A DNA stretch of 64,000 bases from Bugulina stolonifera. Taxonomy: Eukaryota > Bryozoa > Gymnolaemata > Cheilostomatida > Bugulidae. The stretch spans positions 1-64,000 of the forward strand of contig OW285194.1 in NCBI GenBank assembly GCA_935421135.1. Direction: 5' to 3'. A model generated the notes under the pieces. The model saw only the letters and a list, made by a program, of their open reading frames with translations. It was not told the DNA's origin and searched no databases. The translations under genes and the position numbers were made by a program. This document shows, piece by piece, positions 26,781 to 42,900 of this stretch (positions are counted from its first letter, which is position 1; the number at the start of each line of letters is the position of its first letter).

Positions 26781-29179
26781 ATTGAACAATTCATGTATCT
26801 ATTACCTCCCTAAGCTGTATGAATGACAGCCACCTCAATCGACTCCTATCCTCTCACTGGAAGGACATAGATGTTTCCAGGCATACTTAGCTCGCTCTCT
26901 GGTGATTGACTTTCACTACCAGCTGTGTTTATCCTCTGATGGGCAGAAATACTTCAGTCTATAGATGAGCTCAAGCAAGCTAAAACAGGCAAGACTGGCT
27001 ACTTATCATATACGCTGTACATGTACTAACAATCCTAAGATCTGCACAGATACCCAAATGTAATCAGACATATTATATGACAATAGAAATCGCAGTAAAT
27101 AACCACTGGAACACTACGATGCCTTTGAGCAGTCATATTAACGGGTTGGTTTTGTTTTATTAACATAATGCGGACAAATTCATGCATCTATTACCTCCCT
27201 ATGCCGTATGAATGACAACCACCTCCATCTAATCCTTCTCTCTCACAAGAAAGACACAGATGTTTTCAGTCATACTCAGCTCGCTCTCAGGAAAATGATG
27301 TTTATTACAGGCTGTGTTTATCCTATGGTGGGTAGAAATGCTCCAGTTTATAGATGAGCTCAAGCAAGCTAAAACAGGAAAGACAAGCTATTTATAATGT
27401 ACACTGTACATGTACTAACAATTGTAAGGTCTGCACAGATACCCGAATATAATCTCACATTTTGTATGACAATGGAAATAGCAGTAAATAATCGCTGTAA
27501 CACTACAATAACTTTGAACAGTCATATTCATCAGTTGGTTTTATTTTAATAACATGATATAGAACAATTCATGTATCTATTACCTCCCTAAGCTGTATGA
27601 ATGACAGCCACCTCAATCGACTCCTATCCTCTCACTGGAAGGACATAGATGTTTCCAGGCATACTTAGCTCGCTCTCTGGTGATTGACTTTTACTAGCAG
27701 CTGAATTTATCCTCTGGTGGGCATAAATACTTCAGTCTACAGATGAGCTCAAGCAAGCTAAAACAAGTAGGACAAGCTATCTATAATATACACTGTACAT
27801 GTCCTAACAATCCTAAGATCTGCACAGATACCCTATTATACTCTCACATATTATATGACAATATAAATAGCAGTAAATAACCACTGTAAGACTACAATAT
27901 CTTTGAGCAGTCATATTAAGGGGTTGGTTTTGCTTTATTAACATAATATGGAACAATTCATGCATCTATTACCTCCTGATGCTGCAGGAATGACAACCAC
28001 CTCCATCCGATCCTCCTCTCTCACTAGAAGAGCACAGATGTTTTCAGTCATGCTTAGTCCGCTCTCTGGTGACTGACATTTACTACCAGCTGTGTTTATC
28101 CTCTGGTGGGCAGAAATGATTCAGTCTATAGATGAGCTCAAGCAAGCTAGAACAGGTAGGACAGGCTATTTATAACACATGTATATCCACTGTACATGTA
28201 CTAACAATGGAATCAGGCATATTATATGACAATAGAAATTGCAGTAAATAGCCACTGGAACACTACAATGCCTTTGAGCAGTCATATTAACGGGTTGGTT
28301 TTGTTTTATTAACATAATGCGGACAAATTCATGCATCTATTACCTCCCTATGCCGTATGAATGACAACCACCTCCATCTAATCCTTCTCTCTCACAAGAA
28401 AGACACAGATGTTTTCAGTCATACTCAGCTCGCTCTCAGGAAAATGATGTTTATTACAGGCTGTGTTTATCCTATGGTGGGTAGAAATGCTCCAGTTTAT
28501 AGATGAGCTCAAGCAAGCTAAAACAGGAAAGACAAGCTATTTATAATGTACACTGTACATGTACTAACAATTGTAAGGTCTGCACAGATACCCGAATATA
28601 ATCTCACATTTTGTATGACAATGGAAATAGCAGTAAATAATCGCTGTAACACTACAATAATTTTGAACAGTCATATTCATCAGTTGGTTTTATTTTAATA
28701 ACATGATATAGAACAATTCATGTATCTATTACCTCCCTAAGCTGTCTGAATGACAGCCTCCTCAATCGACTCCTATCCTCTCACTGGAAGGACATAGATG
28801 TTTCCAGGCATACTTAGCTCGCTCTCTGGTGATTGACTTTTACTAGCAGCTGAGTTTATCCTCTGGTGGGCATAAATGCTTCAGTCTATAGATGAGCTCA
28901 AGCAAGCTAAAACAAGTAGGACAAGCTATCTATAATATACACTGTACATGTCCTAACAATCCTAAGATCTGCACAGATACCCTATTATACTCTCACATAT
29001 TATATGACAATATAAATAGCAGTAAATAACCACTGTAAGACTACAATATCTTTGAGCAGTCATATTAAGGGGTTGGTTTTGCTTTATTAACATAATATGG
29101 AACAATTCATGCATCTATTACCTCCTTATGCTGCAGGAATGACAACCACCTCCATCCGATCCTCCTCTCTCACTAGAAG

Positions 29180-31880
29180 AGCACAGATGTTTTCAGTCGT
29201 GCTTAGTCCGCTCTCTGGTGACTGACATTTACTACCAGCTGTGTTTATCCTCTGGTGGGCAGAAATGATTCAGTCTATAGATGAGCTCAAGCAAGCTAGA
29301 ACAAGTAGGACAGGCTATTTATAACACATGTATATACACTGTACATGTACTAACAATGTAATCAGGCATATTATATGACAATAGAAATTGCAGTAAATAG
29401 CCACTGGAACACTACAATGCCTTTGAGCAGTCATATTAACGGGTTGGTTTTGTTTTATTAACATAATGCGGAACAATATATGCATCTACACTTGAATTAC
29501 CTCCCTATGCCGTAGGAATGACAACTACCTCCATCCGATCCTCCTCTCTCACTAGAAAGACACTGATGTTTCCAGTCATACTCAGCTCGCTCTCAGGTAA
29601 TTGATTTTTACTACCAGCTGTGTTTATCCTCCGTTGGGTAGAGATGCTTCAGTCTATAGATGAGCTCAAGCAAGCTAAAACAGGAAAGACAAGCTATTTA
29701 TAACATACACTTTGCATGTACTAACAATCGTAAGATCTCCACAGATACCCGAATATAATCTCACAGTATATATGACAATAGAAATAACAGTAAATAATCA
29801 CTGTAAGACTACGATGTCTTTGAACAGTCATACAGTATTACCGGTTTGGTTTTATTTCATTAACATAATATAGAACAATCTATGCATCCATTACCTCCCT
29901 ACGCCGCAGGAATGACAACCACCTCCATCTAATCCTTCTCTCTCTCTAGAAGGACACAGATGTTTCCAGTCATACTCATCATGCTCCCTGGTGTTTGACT
30001 TTTACTACCTGCTGTGTCTATCCACTGGTGGGCAGAAATGCTTCAGTCTATAGATAAGCTCAAGCAAGCTAAAACAGGCAAGACTGGCTACTTATCATAT
30101 ACGCTGTACATGTACTATCAATCCTAAGATCTGCACAGATACCCAAATGTAATCAGACATATTATATGACAATAGAAATTACAAGAAACAACCACTGGAA
30201 CACTACAATGCCTTTGAGCAGTCATATTAACGGGTTGGTTTTGTTTTATTAACCTAATGCGGAACAATTCATGCATCTATTACCTCCCTATGCCGTATGA
30301 ATGACAACCACCTCCATCTAATCCTTCTCTCTGACTAGAAAGACACAGATGTTTTCAGTCATACTCAGCTCGCTCTCAGGTAATTGATTTTTACTACCGG
30401 CTGTGTTTATCCTATGGTGGGTAGAAATGCTTCAGTTTATAGATGAGCTCAAGCAAGCTAAAACAGGAAAGACAAGCTATTTATACTGTACACTGTACAT
30501 GTACTAACAATTGTAAGGTCTGCACAGATACCCGAATATAATCTCACATTTTGTATGACAATGGAAATAGCGGTAAATAATCGCTGTAACACCACAATAT
30601 CTTTGAGCAGTCATATTGACGGGTTGGTTTTATTTTATTAACCTGATATAGAACAATTCATGCATCTGTTACCTCCCTAAGCTGTAGGAATGACAATCAC
30701 CTCAATCGACTCCTATCCTCTCACTGGAAGGACATAGAGGTTTCCAGGCATACTTAGCTTGCTCTCTGGTGATTGACTTTTACTAGCAGCTGAATTTATC
30801 CTCTGGTGGGCATAAATGCTTCAGTCTATGGATGAGCTCAAGCAAGCTAAAACAGGAAAGACAAGCTATTTATAACATACACTTTGCATATACTAACAAT
30901 CGTAAGAACTCCACAGATACCCGAATATAATCTCACAGTATATATGACAATGGAAATAGCAGTAAATAATCGCTGTAACACTACAATATCTTTGAGCAGT
31001 CATGTTAACGGGTTGGTTTTGCTTTATTAACATAATATGGAACAATTCATGCATCTATTACCTCCTTATGCAGCAGGAATGACAACCACATCCATCCGAT
31101 CCTCCTCTCTCACTAGAAGAGCACAGAATATTATCAGTCATGCTTAGTCCGCTCTCTGGTGACTGACATTTACTACCAGCTGTGTTTATCCTCTGGTGGG
31201 CAGAAATGATTCAGTCTATAGATGAGCTCAAGCAAGCTAAAACAGGTAGGACAGGCTATTTATAATACATGTATATACACTGTGCATGTACTAACAATGT
31301 AATCAGACATATTATATGACAATAGAAATCGCAGTAAATAGCCACTGGAACACTACAATGCCTTTGAACAGTCATATTAATGGGTTGGTTTTGTTTTATT
31401 AACATAATGCTGAACAATATATGCATCTATACCTGTATTACCTCCCTATGCCGTAGTTATGACAACTACCTCCATCCGATCCTCCTCTCTCACTAGAAAG
31501 ACACAGATGTTTCCAGTCATACTCAGCTCGCTCTCAGGTAATTGATTTTTTCTACCAGCTGTGTTTATCCTCCGTTGGGTAGAGATGCTTCAGTCTATAG
31601 ATGAGCTCAAGCAAGCTAAAACAGGAAAGACAAGCTATTTATAACATACACTTTGCATGTACTAACAATCGTAAGATCTCCACAGATACCCGAATATAAT
31701 CTCACAGTATATATGACAATAGAAATAACAGTAAATAATCACTGTAACACTACAATGTCTTTGAACAGTCATACAGTATTAACGGTTTAGTTTTGTTTCA
31801 TTAACATAATATAGAACAATTCATGCATCCATTACCTCCCTACGCCGCAGGAATGACAACCACCTCCATCTAATCCTTCT
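29180..31880 (+). repeat. Higher-order block A, copy 2
   Basis: Second copy of the block at 19880-22590. A 2-bp difference (TCTAAATAGATA near 20750 versus TCTATAGATA here) accounts for the change of offset. The partial third copy at 34543 keeps ACAGTTTGCATA, which matches copy 1 rather than this one. Confidence 0.75.
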
Positions 31881-34800
31881 CTCTCACTAGAAGGACACAG
31901 ATGTTTCCAGTCATACTCATCATGCTCCCTGGTGTTTGACTTTTACTACCTGCTGTGTCTATCCACTGGTGGGCAGAAATGCTTCAGTCTATAGATAACC
32001 TCAAGCAAGCTAAAGCAGGCAAGACTGGCTACTTATCATATACGCTGTACATGTACTATCAATCCTAAGATCTGCACAGATACCCAAATGTAATCAGACA
32101 TACTATATGACAATAGAAATTACAAGAAACAACCACTGGAACACTACAATGCCTTTGAGCAGTCATATTAACGGGTTGGTTTTGTTTTATTAACATAATG
32201 CGGAACAATGCATGCATCTATTACCTCCCTATGCCGTATAAATGACAACCACCTCCATCTAATCCTTCTCTCTCACTAGAAAGACACAGATGTTTTCAGT
32301 CATACTCAGCTCGTTCTCAGGTAATTGATTTTTACTACCGGCTGTGTTTACCCTATGGTGGGTAGAAATGCTTCAGTTTATAGATGAGCTCAAGCAAGCT
32401 AAAACAGGAAAAACAAGCTATTTATAATATACACTGTACATGTACTAACAATTGTAAGGTCTGCACAGATACCCGAATATAATCTCACATTTTGTATGAC
32501 AATGGAAATAGCAGTAAATAATCGCTGTAACACCACAATATCTTTGAGCAGTCATATTGACGGGTTGGTTTTATTTTACTAACCTGATATAGAACAATTC
32601 ATGCATATATTACCTCCCTATGCCGTAGGAATGACAACTACCTCCTTCCGATCCTCCTCTCTCACTAGAAAGACACAGATGTTTCCAGTCATACTCAGCT
32701 CGCTCTCAGGTAATTGATTTTTACTACCAGCTGTGTTTATCCTCCGTTGGGTAGAGATGCTTCAGTCTATAGATGAGCTCAAGCAAGCTAAAACAGGAAA
32801 GACAAGCTATTTATAACATACACTTTGCATGTACTAACAATCGTAAGATCTCCACAGATACCCGAATATAATCTCACAGTATATATGACAATAGAAATAA
32901 CAGTAAATAATCACTGTAACAGTACAATGTCTTTGAACAGTCATACAGTATTGACGGTTTGGTTTTATTTCATTAACATAATATAGAACAATCCATGCAT
33001 CCATTACCTCCCTACGCCGCAGGAATGACAACCATCTCCATCTAATCCTTCTCTCTCACTAGAAGGACACAGATGTTTCCAGTCATACTCATCATGCTCC
33101 CTGGTGTTTGACTTTTAATACCTGCTGTGTCTATCCACTGGTGGGCAGAAATGCTTCAGTCTATAGATAACCTCAAGCAAGCTAAAGCAGGCAAGACTGG
33201 CTACCTATCATATACGCTGTACATGTACTATCAATCCTAAGATCTGCACAGATACCCAAATGTAATCAGACATACTATATGACAATAGAAATTACAAGAA
33301 ACAGCCACTGGAACACTACAATGCCTTTGAGCAGTCATATTAACGGGTTGGTTTTGTTTTATTAACATAATGCGGAACAATGCATGCACCTATTACCTCC
33401 CTATGCCGTATAAATGACAACCACCTCCATCTAATCCTTCTCTCTCACTAGAAAGACACAGATGTTTTCAGTCATACTCAGCTCGTTCTCAGGTAATTGA
33501 TTTTTACTACCGGCTGTGTTTACCCTATGGTGGGTAGAAATGCTTCAGTTTATAGATGAGCTCAAGCAAGCTAAAACAGGAAAAACAAGCTATTTATAAT
33601 ATACACTGTACATGTACTAACAATTGTAAGGTCTGCACAGATACCCGAATATAATCTCACATTTTGTATGACAATGGAAATAGCAGTAAATAATCGCTGT
33701 AACACCACAATATCTTTGAGCAGTCATATTGACGGGTTGGTTTTATTTTACTAACCTGATATAGAACAATTCATGCATATATTACCTCCCTAAGCCGTAG
33801 GAATGACAACCACCTCAATCGACTCCTATCCTCTCACTGGAAGGACATATATGTTTCCAGGCATACTTAGCTTGCTCTCTGGTGATTGACTTTTACTACC
33901 AGCTGTGTTTATCCTCTGGTGGGCAGAAATGATTCAGTCTATAGATGAGCTCAAGCAAGCTAAAACAGGTAGGACAGGCTATTTATAATACATGTATATA
34001 CACTGTGCATGTACTAACAATGTAATCAGACATATTATATGACAATAGAAATCGCAGTAAATAGCCACTGGAACACTACAATGCCTTTGAACAGTCATAT
34101 TAATGGGTTGGTTTTGTTTTATTAACATAATGCTGAACAATATATGCATCTATACCTGTATTACCTCCCTATGCCGTAGTTATGACAACTACCTCCATCC
34201 GATCCTCCTCTCTCACTAGAAAGACACAGATGTTTCCAGTCATACTCAGCTCGCTCTCAGGTAATTGATTTTTTCTACCAGCTGTGTTTATCCTCCGTTG
34301 GGTAGAGATGCTTCAGTCTATAGATGAGCTCAAGCAAGCTAAAACAGGAAAGACAAGCTATTTATAACATACACTTTGCATGTACTAACAATCGTAAGAT
34401 CTCCACAGATACCCGAATATAATCTCACAGTATATATGGCAATAGAAATAACAGTTTATAATCACTGTAAGACTACGATGTCTTTGAACAGTCATACAGT
34501 ATTACCGGTTTGGTTTTATTTCATTAACATAATATAGAACAATCTATGCATCCATTACCTCCCTACGCCGCAGGAATGACAACCACCTCCATCTAATCCT
34601 TCTCTCTCTCTCTAGAAGGACACAGATGTTTCCAGTCATACTCATCATGCTCCCTGGTGTTTGACTTTTACTACCTGCTGTGTCTATCCACTGGTGGGCA
34701 GAAATGCTTCAGTCTATAGATAAGCTCAAGCAAGCTAAAACAGGCAAGACTGGCTACTTATCATATACGCTGTACATGTACTATCAATCCTAAGATCTGC

Positions 34801-37800
34801 ACAGATACCCAAATGTAATCAGACATATTATATGACAATAGAAATTACAAGAAACAACCACTGGAACACTACAATGCCTTTGAGCAGTCATATTAACGGG
34901 TTGGTTTTGTTTTATTAACCTAATGCGGAACAATTCATGCATCTATTACCTCCCTATGCCGTATGAATGACAACCACCTCCATCTAATCCTTCTCTCTGA
35001 CTAGAAAGACACAGATGTTTTCAGTCATACTCAGCTCGCTCTCAGGTAATTGATTTTTACTACCGGCTGTGTTTATCCTATGGTGGGTAGAAATGCTTCA
35101 GTTTATAGATGAGCTCAAGCAAGCTAAAACAGGAAAGACAAGCTATTTATACTGTACACTGTACATGTACTAACAATTGTAAGGTCTGCACAGATACCCG
35201 AATATAATCTCACATTTTGTATGACAATGGAAATAGCGGTAAATAATCGCTGTAACACCACAATATCTTTGAGCAGTCATATTGACGGGTTGGTTTTATT
35301 TTATTAACCTGATATAGAACAATTCATGCATCTGTTACCTCCCTAAGCTGTAGGAATGACAATCACCTCAATCGACTCCTATCCTCTCACTGGAAGGACA
35401 TAGAGGTTTCCAGGCATACTTAGCTTGCTCTCTGGTGATTGACTTTTACTAGCAGCTGAATTTATCCTCTGGTGGGCATAAATGCTTCAGTCTATGGATG
35501 AGCTCAAGCAAGCTAAAACAGAAAAGACAAGCTATTTATAACATACAGTTTGCATATACTAACAATCGTAAGATCTCCACAGATACCCGAATATAATCTC
35601 ACAGTATATATGACAATGGAAATAGCAGTAAATAATCGCTGTAACACTACAATAACTTTGAACAGTCATATTCATCAGTTGGTTTTATTTTAATAACATG
35701 ATATAGAACAATTCATGTATCTATTACCTCCCTAAGCTGTATGAATGACAGCCTCCTCAATCGACTCCTATCCTCTCACTGGAAGGACATAGATGTTTCC
35801 AGACATACTTAGCTCGCTCTCTGGTGATTGACTTTTACTAGCAGCTGAGTTTATCCTCTGGTGGGCATAAATGCTTCAGTCTATAGATGAGCTCAAGCAA
35901 GCTAAAACAAGTAGGACAAGCTATCTATAATATACACTGTACATGTCCTAACAATCCTAAGATCTGCACAGATACCCTATTATACTCTCACATATTATAT
36001 GACAATATAAATAGCAGTAAATAACCGCTGTAAGACTACAATATCTTTGAGCAGTCATATTAAGGGGTTGGTTTTGCTTTATTAACATAATATGGAACAA
36101 TTCATGCATCTATTACCTCCTTATGCTGCAGGAATGACAACCACCTCCATCCGATCCTCCTCTCTCACTAGAAGAGCACAGATGTTTTCAGTCATGCTTA
36201 GTCCGCTCTCTGGTGACTGACATTTACTACCAGCTGTGTTTATCCTCTGGTGGGCAGAAATGATTCAGTCTATAGATGAGCTCAAGCAAGCTAGAACAGG
36301 TAGGACAGGCGATTTATAACACATGTATATCCACTGTACATGTACTAACAATGTAATCAGGCATATTATATGACAATAGAAATTGCAGTAAATAGCCACT
36401 GGAACACTACAATGCCTTTGAGCAGTCATATTAACGGGTTGGTTTTGTTTTATTAACATAATGCGGAACAATATATGCATCTATACCTGAATTACCTCCC
36501 TATGCCGTAGGAATGACAACTACCTCCTTCCGATCCTCCTCTCTCACTAGAAAGACACAGATGTTTCCAGTCATACTCAGCTCGCTCTCAGGTAATTGAT
36601 TTTTACTACCAGCTGTGTTTATCCTCCGTTGGGTAGAGATGCTTCAGTCTATAGATGAGCTCAAGCAAGCTAAAACAGGATAGACAAGCTATTTATAACA
36701 TACACTTTGCATGTACTAACAATCGTAAGATCTCCACAGATACCCGAATATAATCTCACAGTATATATGACAATAGAAATAACAGTAAATAATCACTGTA
36801 ACAGTACAATGTCTTTGAACAGTCATACAGTATTGACGGTTTGGTTTTATTTCATTAACATAATATAGAACAATCCATGCATCCATTACCTCCCTACGCC
36901 GCCGGAATGACAACCACCTCCATCTAATCCTTCTCTCTCACTAGAAGGACACAGATGTTTCCAGTCATACTCATCATGCTCCCTGGTGTTTGACTTTTAA
37001 TACCTGCTGTGTCTATCCACTGGTGGGCAGAAATGCTTCAGTCTATAGATAACCTCAAGCAAGCTAAAGCAGGCAAGACTGGCTACTTATCATATACGCT
37101 GTACATGTACTATCAATCCTAAGATCTGCACAGATACCCAAATGTAATCAGACATACTATATGACAATAGAAATTACAAGACACAACCACTGGAACACTA
37201 CAATGCCTTTGAGCAGTCATATTAACGGGTTGGTTTTGTTTTATTAACATAATGCGGAACAATGCATGCATCTATTACCTCCCTATGCCGTATAAATGAC
37301 AACCACCTCCCTCTAATCCTTCTCTCTCACTAGAAAGACACAGATGTTTTCAGTCATACTCAGCTCGTTCTCAGGTAATTGATTTTTACTACCGGCTGTG
37401 TTTACCCTATGGTGGGTAGAAATGCTTCAGTTTATAGATGAGCTCAAGCAAGCTAAAACAGGAAAAACAAGCTATTTATAATATACACTGTACATGTACT
37501 AACAATTGCAAGGTCTGCACAGATACCCGAATATAATCTCACATTTTGTATGACAATGGAAATAGCAGTAAATAATCGCTGTAACACCACAATATCTTTG
37601 AGCAGTCATATTGACGGGTTGGTTTTATTTTACTAACCTGATATAGAACAATTCATGCATATATTACCTCCCTATGCCGTAGGAATGACAACTACCTCCT
37701 TCCGATCCTCCTCTCTCACTAGAAAGACACAGATGTTTCCAGTCATACTCAGCTCGCTCTCAGGTAATTGATTTTTACTACCAGCTGTGTTTATCCTCCG

Positions 37801-37887
37801 TTGGGTAGAGATGCTTCAGTCTATAGATGAGCTCAAGCAAGCTAAGACAGGAAAGACAAGCTATTTATAACATACACTTTGCATGTA

Positions 37888-39976
37888 CTAACAATCGTAA
37901 GATCTCCACAGATACCCGAATATAATCTCACAGTATATATGACAATAGAAATAACAGTAAATAATCACTGTAACAGTACAATGTCTTTGAACAGTCATAC
38001 AGGATTGACGGTTTGGTTTTATTTCATTAACATAATATAGAACAATCCATGCATCCATTACCTCCCTACGCCGCAGGAATGACAACCACCTCCATCTAAT
38101 CCTTCTCTCTCACTAGAAGGACACAGATGTTTCCAGTCATACTCATCATGCTCCCTGGTGTTTGACTTTTAATACCTGCTGTGTCTATCCACTGGTGGGC
38201 AGAAATGCTTCAGTCTATAGATAACCTCAAGCAAGCTAAAGCAGGCAAGACTGGCTACCTATCATATACGCTGTACATGTACTATCAATCCTAAGATCTG
38301 CACAGATACCCAAATGTAATCAGACATACTATATGACAATAGAAATTACAAGAAACAACCACTGGAACACTACAATGCCTTTGAGCAGTCATATTAACGG
38401 GTTGGTTTTGTTTTATTAACATAATGCGGAACAATGCATGCATCTATTACCTCCCTATGCCGTATAAATGACAACCACCTCCATCTAATCCTTCTCTCTC
38501 ACTAGAAAGACACAGATGTTTTCAGTCATACTCAGCTCGTTCTCAGGTAATTGATTTTTACTACCGGCTGTGTTTACCCTATGGTGGGTAGAAATGCTTC
38601 AGTTTATAGATGAGCTCAAGCAAGCTAAAACAGGAAAAACAAGCTATTTATAATATACACTGTACATGTACTAACAATTGTAAGGTCTGCACAGATACCC
38701 GAATATAATCTCACATTTTGTATGACAATGGAAATAGCAGTAAATAATCGCTGTAACACCACAATATCTTTGAGCAGTCATATTGACGGGTTGGTTTTAT
38801 TTTACTAACCTGATATAGAACAATTCATGCATATATTACCTCCCTAAGCCGTAGGAATGACAACCACCTCAATCGACTCCTATCCTCTCACTGGAAGGAC
38901 ATATATGTTTCCAGGCATACTTAGCTTGCTCTCTGGTGATTGACTTTTACTACCAGCTGTGTTTATCCTCTGGTGGGCAGAAATGATTCATTCTATAGAT
39001 GAGCTCAAGCAAGCTAAAACAGGTAGGACAGGCTATTTATAATACATGTATATACACTGTGCATGTACTAACAATGTAATCAGACATATTATATGACAAT
39101 AGAAATCGCAGTAAATAGCCACTGTAACACTACAATGCGTTTGAACAGTCATATTAATGGGTTGGTTTTGTTTTATTAACATAATGCTGAACAATATATG
39201 CATCTATACCTGTATTACCTCCCTATGCCGTAGTTATGACAACTACCTCCATCCGATCCTCCTCTCTCACTAGAAAGACACAGATGTTTCCGGTCATACT
39301 CAGCTCGCTCTCAGGTAATTGATTTTTTCTACCAGCTGTGTTTATCCTCCGTTGGGTAGAGATGCTTCAGTCTATAGATGAGCTCAAGCAAGCTAAAACA
39401 GGAAAGACAAGCTATTTATAACATACACTTTGCATGTACTAACAATCGTAAGATCTCCACAGATACCCGAATATAATCTCACAGTATATATGGCAATAGA
39501 AATAACAGTTAATAATCACTGTAACACTACAATGTCTTTGAACAGTCATACAGTATTAACGGTTTGGTTTTGTTTCATTAACATAATATAGAACAATTCA
39601 TGCATCCATTACCTCCCTACGCCGCAGGAATGACAACCACCTCCATCTAATCCTTCTCTCTCACTAGAAGGACACAGATGTTTCCGGTCATACTCATCAT
39701 GCTCTCTGGTGTTTGACTTTTACTACCTGCTGTGTCTATCCACTGGTGGGCAGAAATGCTTCAGTCTATAGATGAGCTCAAGCAAGCTAAAACAGGTAGG
39801 ACAGGCTACTTATAATTTACACTGTACATGTACTAACAATCATAAGGTCTGCGCAGATACCGGAATATAATCTCACATTTTGTATGACAATAGAAATGGC
39901 AGTAAATAATCGCTCTAACTCTACAATAACTTTGAACAGTCATATTGATCGGTTGGTTTTATTTTAATAACATGAT
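37888..39976 (+). repeat. Higher-order block B, copy 2
   Basis: Second copy of 24692-26780. Its first ~1.2 kb also shares the variant GGCTACCTATCA with 33200, so different parts of this copy have different closest relatives, as expected from repeated unequal exchange or gene conversion. Confidence 0.75.
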
Positions 39977-42900
39977 ATAGAAAAATTCATGTATCTATTA
40001 CCTCCCTAAGCTGTATGAATGACAGCCACCTCAATCGACTCCTATCCTCTCACTGGAAGGACATAGATGTTTCCAGACATACTTAGCTTGCTCTCTGGTG
40101 ATTGACTTTTACTAGCAGCTGAGTTTATCCTCTGGTGGGCATAAATGCTTCAGTCTACAGATGAGCTCAAGCAAGCTAAAACAAGTAGGACAAGCTATCT
40201 ATAATATACACTGTACATGTCCTAACAATCCTAAGATCTGCACAGATACCCTATTATACTCTCACATATTATATGACAATATAAATAGCAGTAAATAACC
40301 ACTGTAAGACTACAATATCTTTGAGCAGTCATATTAAGGGGTTGGTTTTGCTTTATTAACATAATATGGAACAATTCATGCATCTATTACCTCCTTATGC
40401 TGCAGGAATGACAACCACCTCCATCCGATCCTCCTCTCTCACTAGAAGAGCACAGATGTTTTCAGTCATGCTTAGTCCGCTCTCTGGTGACTGACATTTA
40501 CTACCAGCTGTGTTTATCCTCTGGTGGGCAGAAATGATTCAGTCTATAGATGAGCTCAAGCAAGCTAGAACAGGTAGGACAGGCTATTTATAACACATGT
40601 ATATCCACTGTACATGTACTAACAATGGAATCAGGCATATTATATGACAATAGAAATTGCAGTAAATAGCCACTGGAACACTACAATGCCTTTGAGCAGT
40701 CATATTAACGGGTTGGTTTTGTTTTATTAACATAATGCGGACAAATTCATGCATCTATTACCTCCCTATGCCGTATGAATGACAACCACCTCCATCTAAT
40801 CCTTCTCTCTCACAAGAAAGACACAGATGTTTTCAGTCATACTCAGCTCGCTCTCAGGAAAATGATGTTTATTACAGGCTGTGTTTATCCTATGGTGGGT
40901 AGAAATGCTCCAGTTTATAGATGAGCTCAAGCAAGCTAAAACAGGAAAGACAAGCTATTTATAATGTACACTGTACATGTACTAACAATTGTAAGGTCTG
41001 CACAGATACCCGAATATAATCTCACATTTTGTATGACAATGGAAATAGCAGTAAATAATCGCTGTAACACTACAATAATTTTGAACAGTCATATTCATCA
41101 GTTGGTTTTATTTTAATAACATGATATAGAACAATTCATGTATCTATTACCTCCCTAAGCTGTCTGAATGACAGCCTCCTCAATCGACTCCTATCCTCTC
41201 ACTGGAAGGACATAGATGTTTCCAGACATACTTAGCTCGCTCTCTGGTGATTGACTTTTACTAGCAGCTGAGTTTATCCTCTGGTGGGCATAAATGCTTC
41301 AGTCTATAGATGAGCTCAAGCAAGCTAAAACAAGTAGGACAAGCTATCTATAATATACACTGTACATGTCCTAACAATCCTAAGATCTGCACAGATACCC
41401 TATTATACTCTCACATATTATATGACAATATAAATAGCAGTAAATAACCACTGTAAGACTACAATATCTTTGAGCAGTCATATTAAGGGGTTGGTTTTGC
41501 TTTATTAACATAATATGGAACAATTCATGCATCTATTACCTCCTTATGCTGCAGGAATGACAACCACCTCCATCCGATCCTCCTCTCTCACTAGAAGAGC
41601 ACAGATGTTTTCAGTCATGCTTAGTCCGCTCTCTGGTGACTGACATTTACTACCAGCTGTGTTTATCCTCTGGTGGGCAGAAATGATTCAGTCTATAGAT
41701 GAGCTCAAGCAAGCTAGAACAGGTAGGACAGGCTATTTATAACACATGTATATCCACTGTACATGTACTAACAATGGAATCAGGCATATTTTATGACAAT
41801 AGAAATTGCAGTAAATAGCCACTGGAACACTACAATGCCTTTGAGCAGTCATATTAACGGGTTGGTTTTGTTTTATTAACATAATGCGGAACAATATATG
41901 CATCTATACCTGAATTACCTCCCTATGCCGTAGGAATGACAACTACCTCCTTCCGATCCTCCTCTCTCACTAGAAAGACACAGATGTTTCCAGTCATACT
42001 CAGCTCGCTCTCAGGTAATTGATTTTTACTACCAGCTGTGTTTATCCTCCGTTGGGTAGAGATGCTTCAGTCTATAGATGAGCTCAAGCAAGCTAAAACA
42101 GGAAAGACAAGCTATTTATAACATACACTTTGCATGTACTAACAATCGTAAGATCTCCACAGATACCCGAATATAATCTCACAGTATATATGACAATAGA
42201 AATAACAGTAAATAATCACTGCAACAGTACAATGTCTTTGAACAGTCATACAGTATTGACGGTTTGGTTTTATTTCATTAACATAATATAGAACAATCCA
42301 TGCATCCATTACCTCCCTACGCCGCAGGAATGACAACCACCTCCATCTAATCCTTCTCTCTCACTAGAAGGACACAGATGTTTCCAGTCATACTCATCAT
42401 GCTCCCTGGTGTTTGACTTTTAATACCTGCTGTGTCTATCCACTGGTGGGCAGAAATGCTTCAGTCTATAGATAACCTCAAGCAAGCTAAAGCAGGCAAG
42501 ACTGGCTACTTATCATATACGCTGTACATGTACTATCAATCCTAAGATCTGCACAGATACCCAAATGTAATCAGACATACTATATGACAATAGAAATTAC
42601 AAGAAACAACCACTGGAACACTACAATGCCTTTGAGCAGTCATATTAACGGGTTGGTTTTGTTTTATTAACATAATGCGGAACAATGCATGCATCTATTA
42701 CCTCCCTATGCCGTATAAATGACAACCACCTCCATCTAATCCTTCTCTCTCACTAGAAAGACACAGATGTTTTCAGTCATACTCAGCTCGTTCTCAGGTA
42801 ATTGATTTTTACTACCGGCTGTGTTTACCCTATGGTGGGTAGAAATGCTTCAGTTTATAGATGAGCTCAAGCAAGCTAAAACAGGAAAAACAAGCTATTT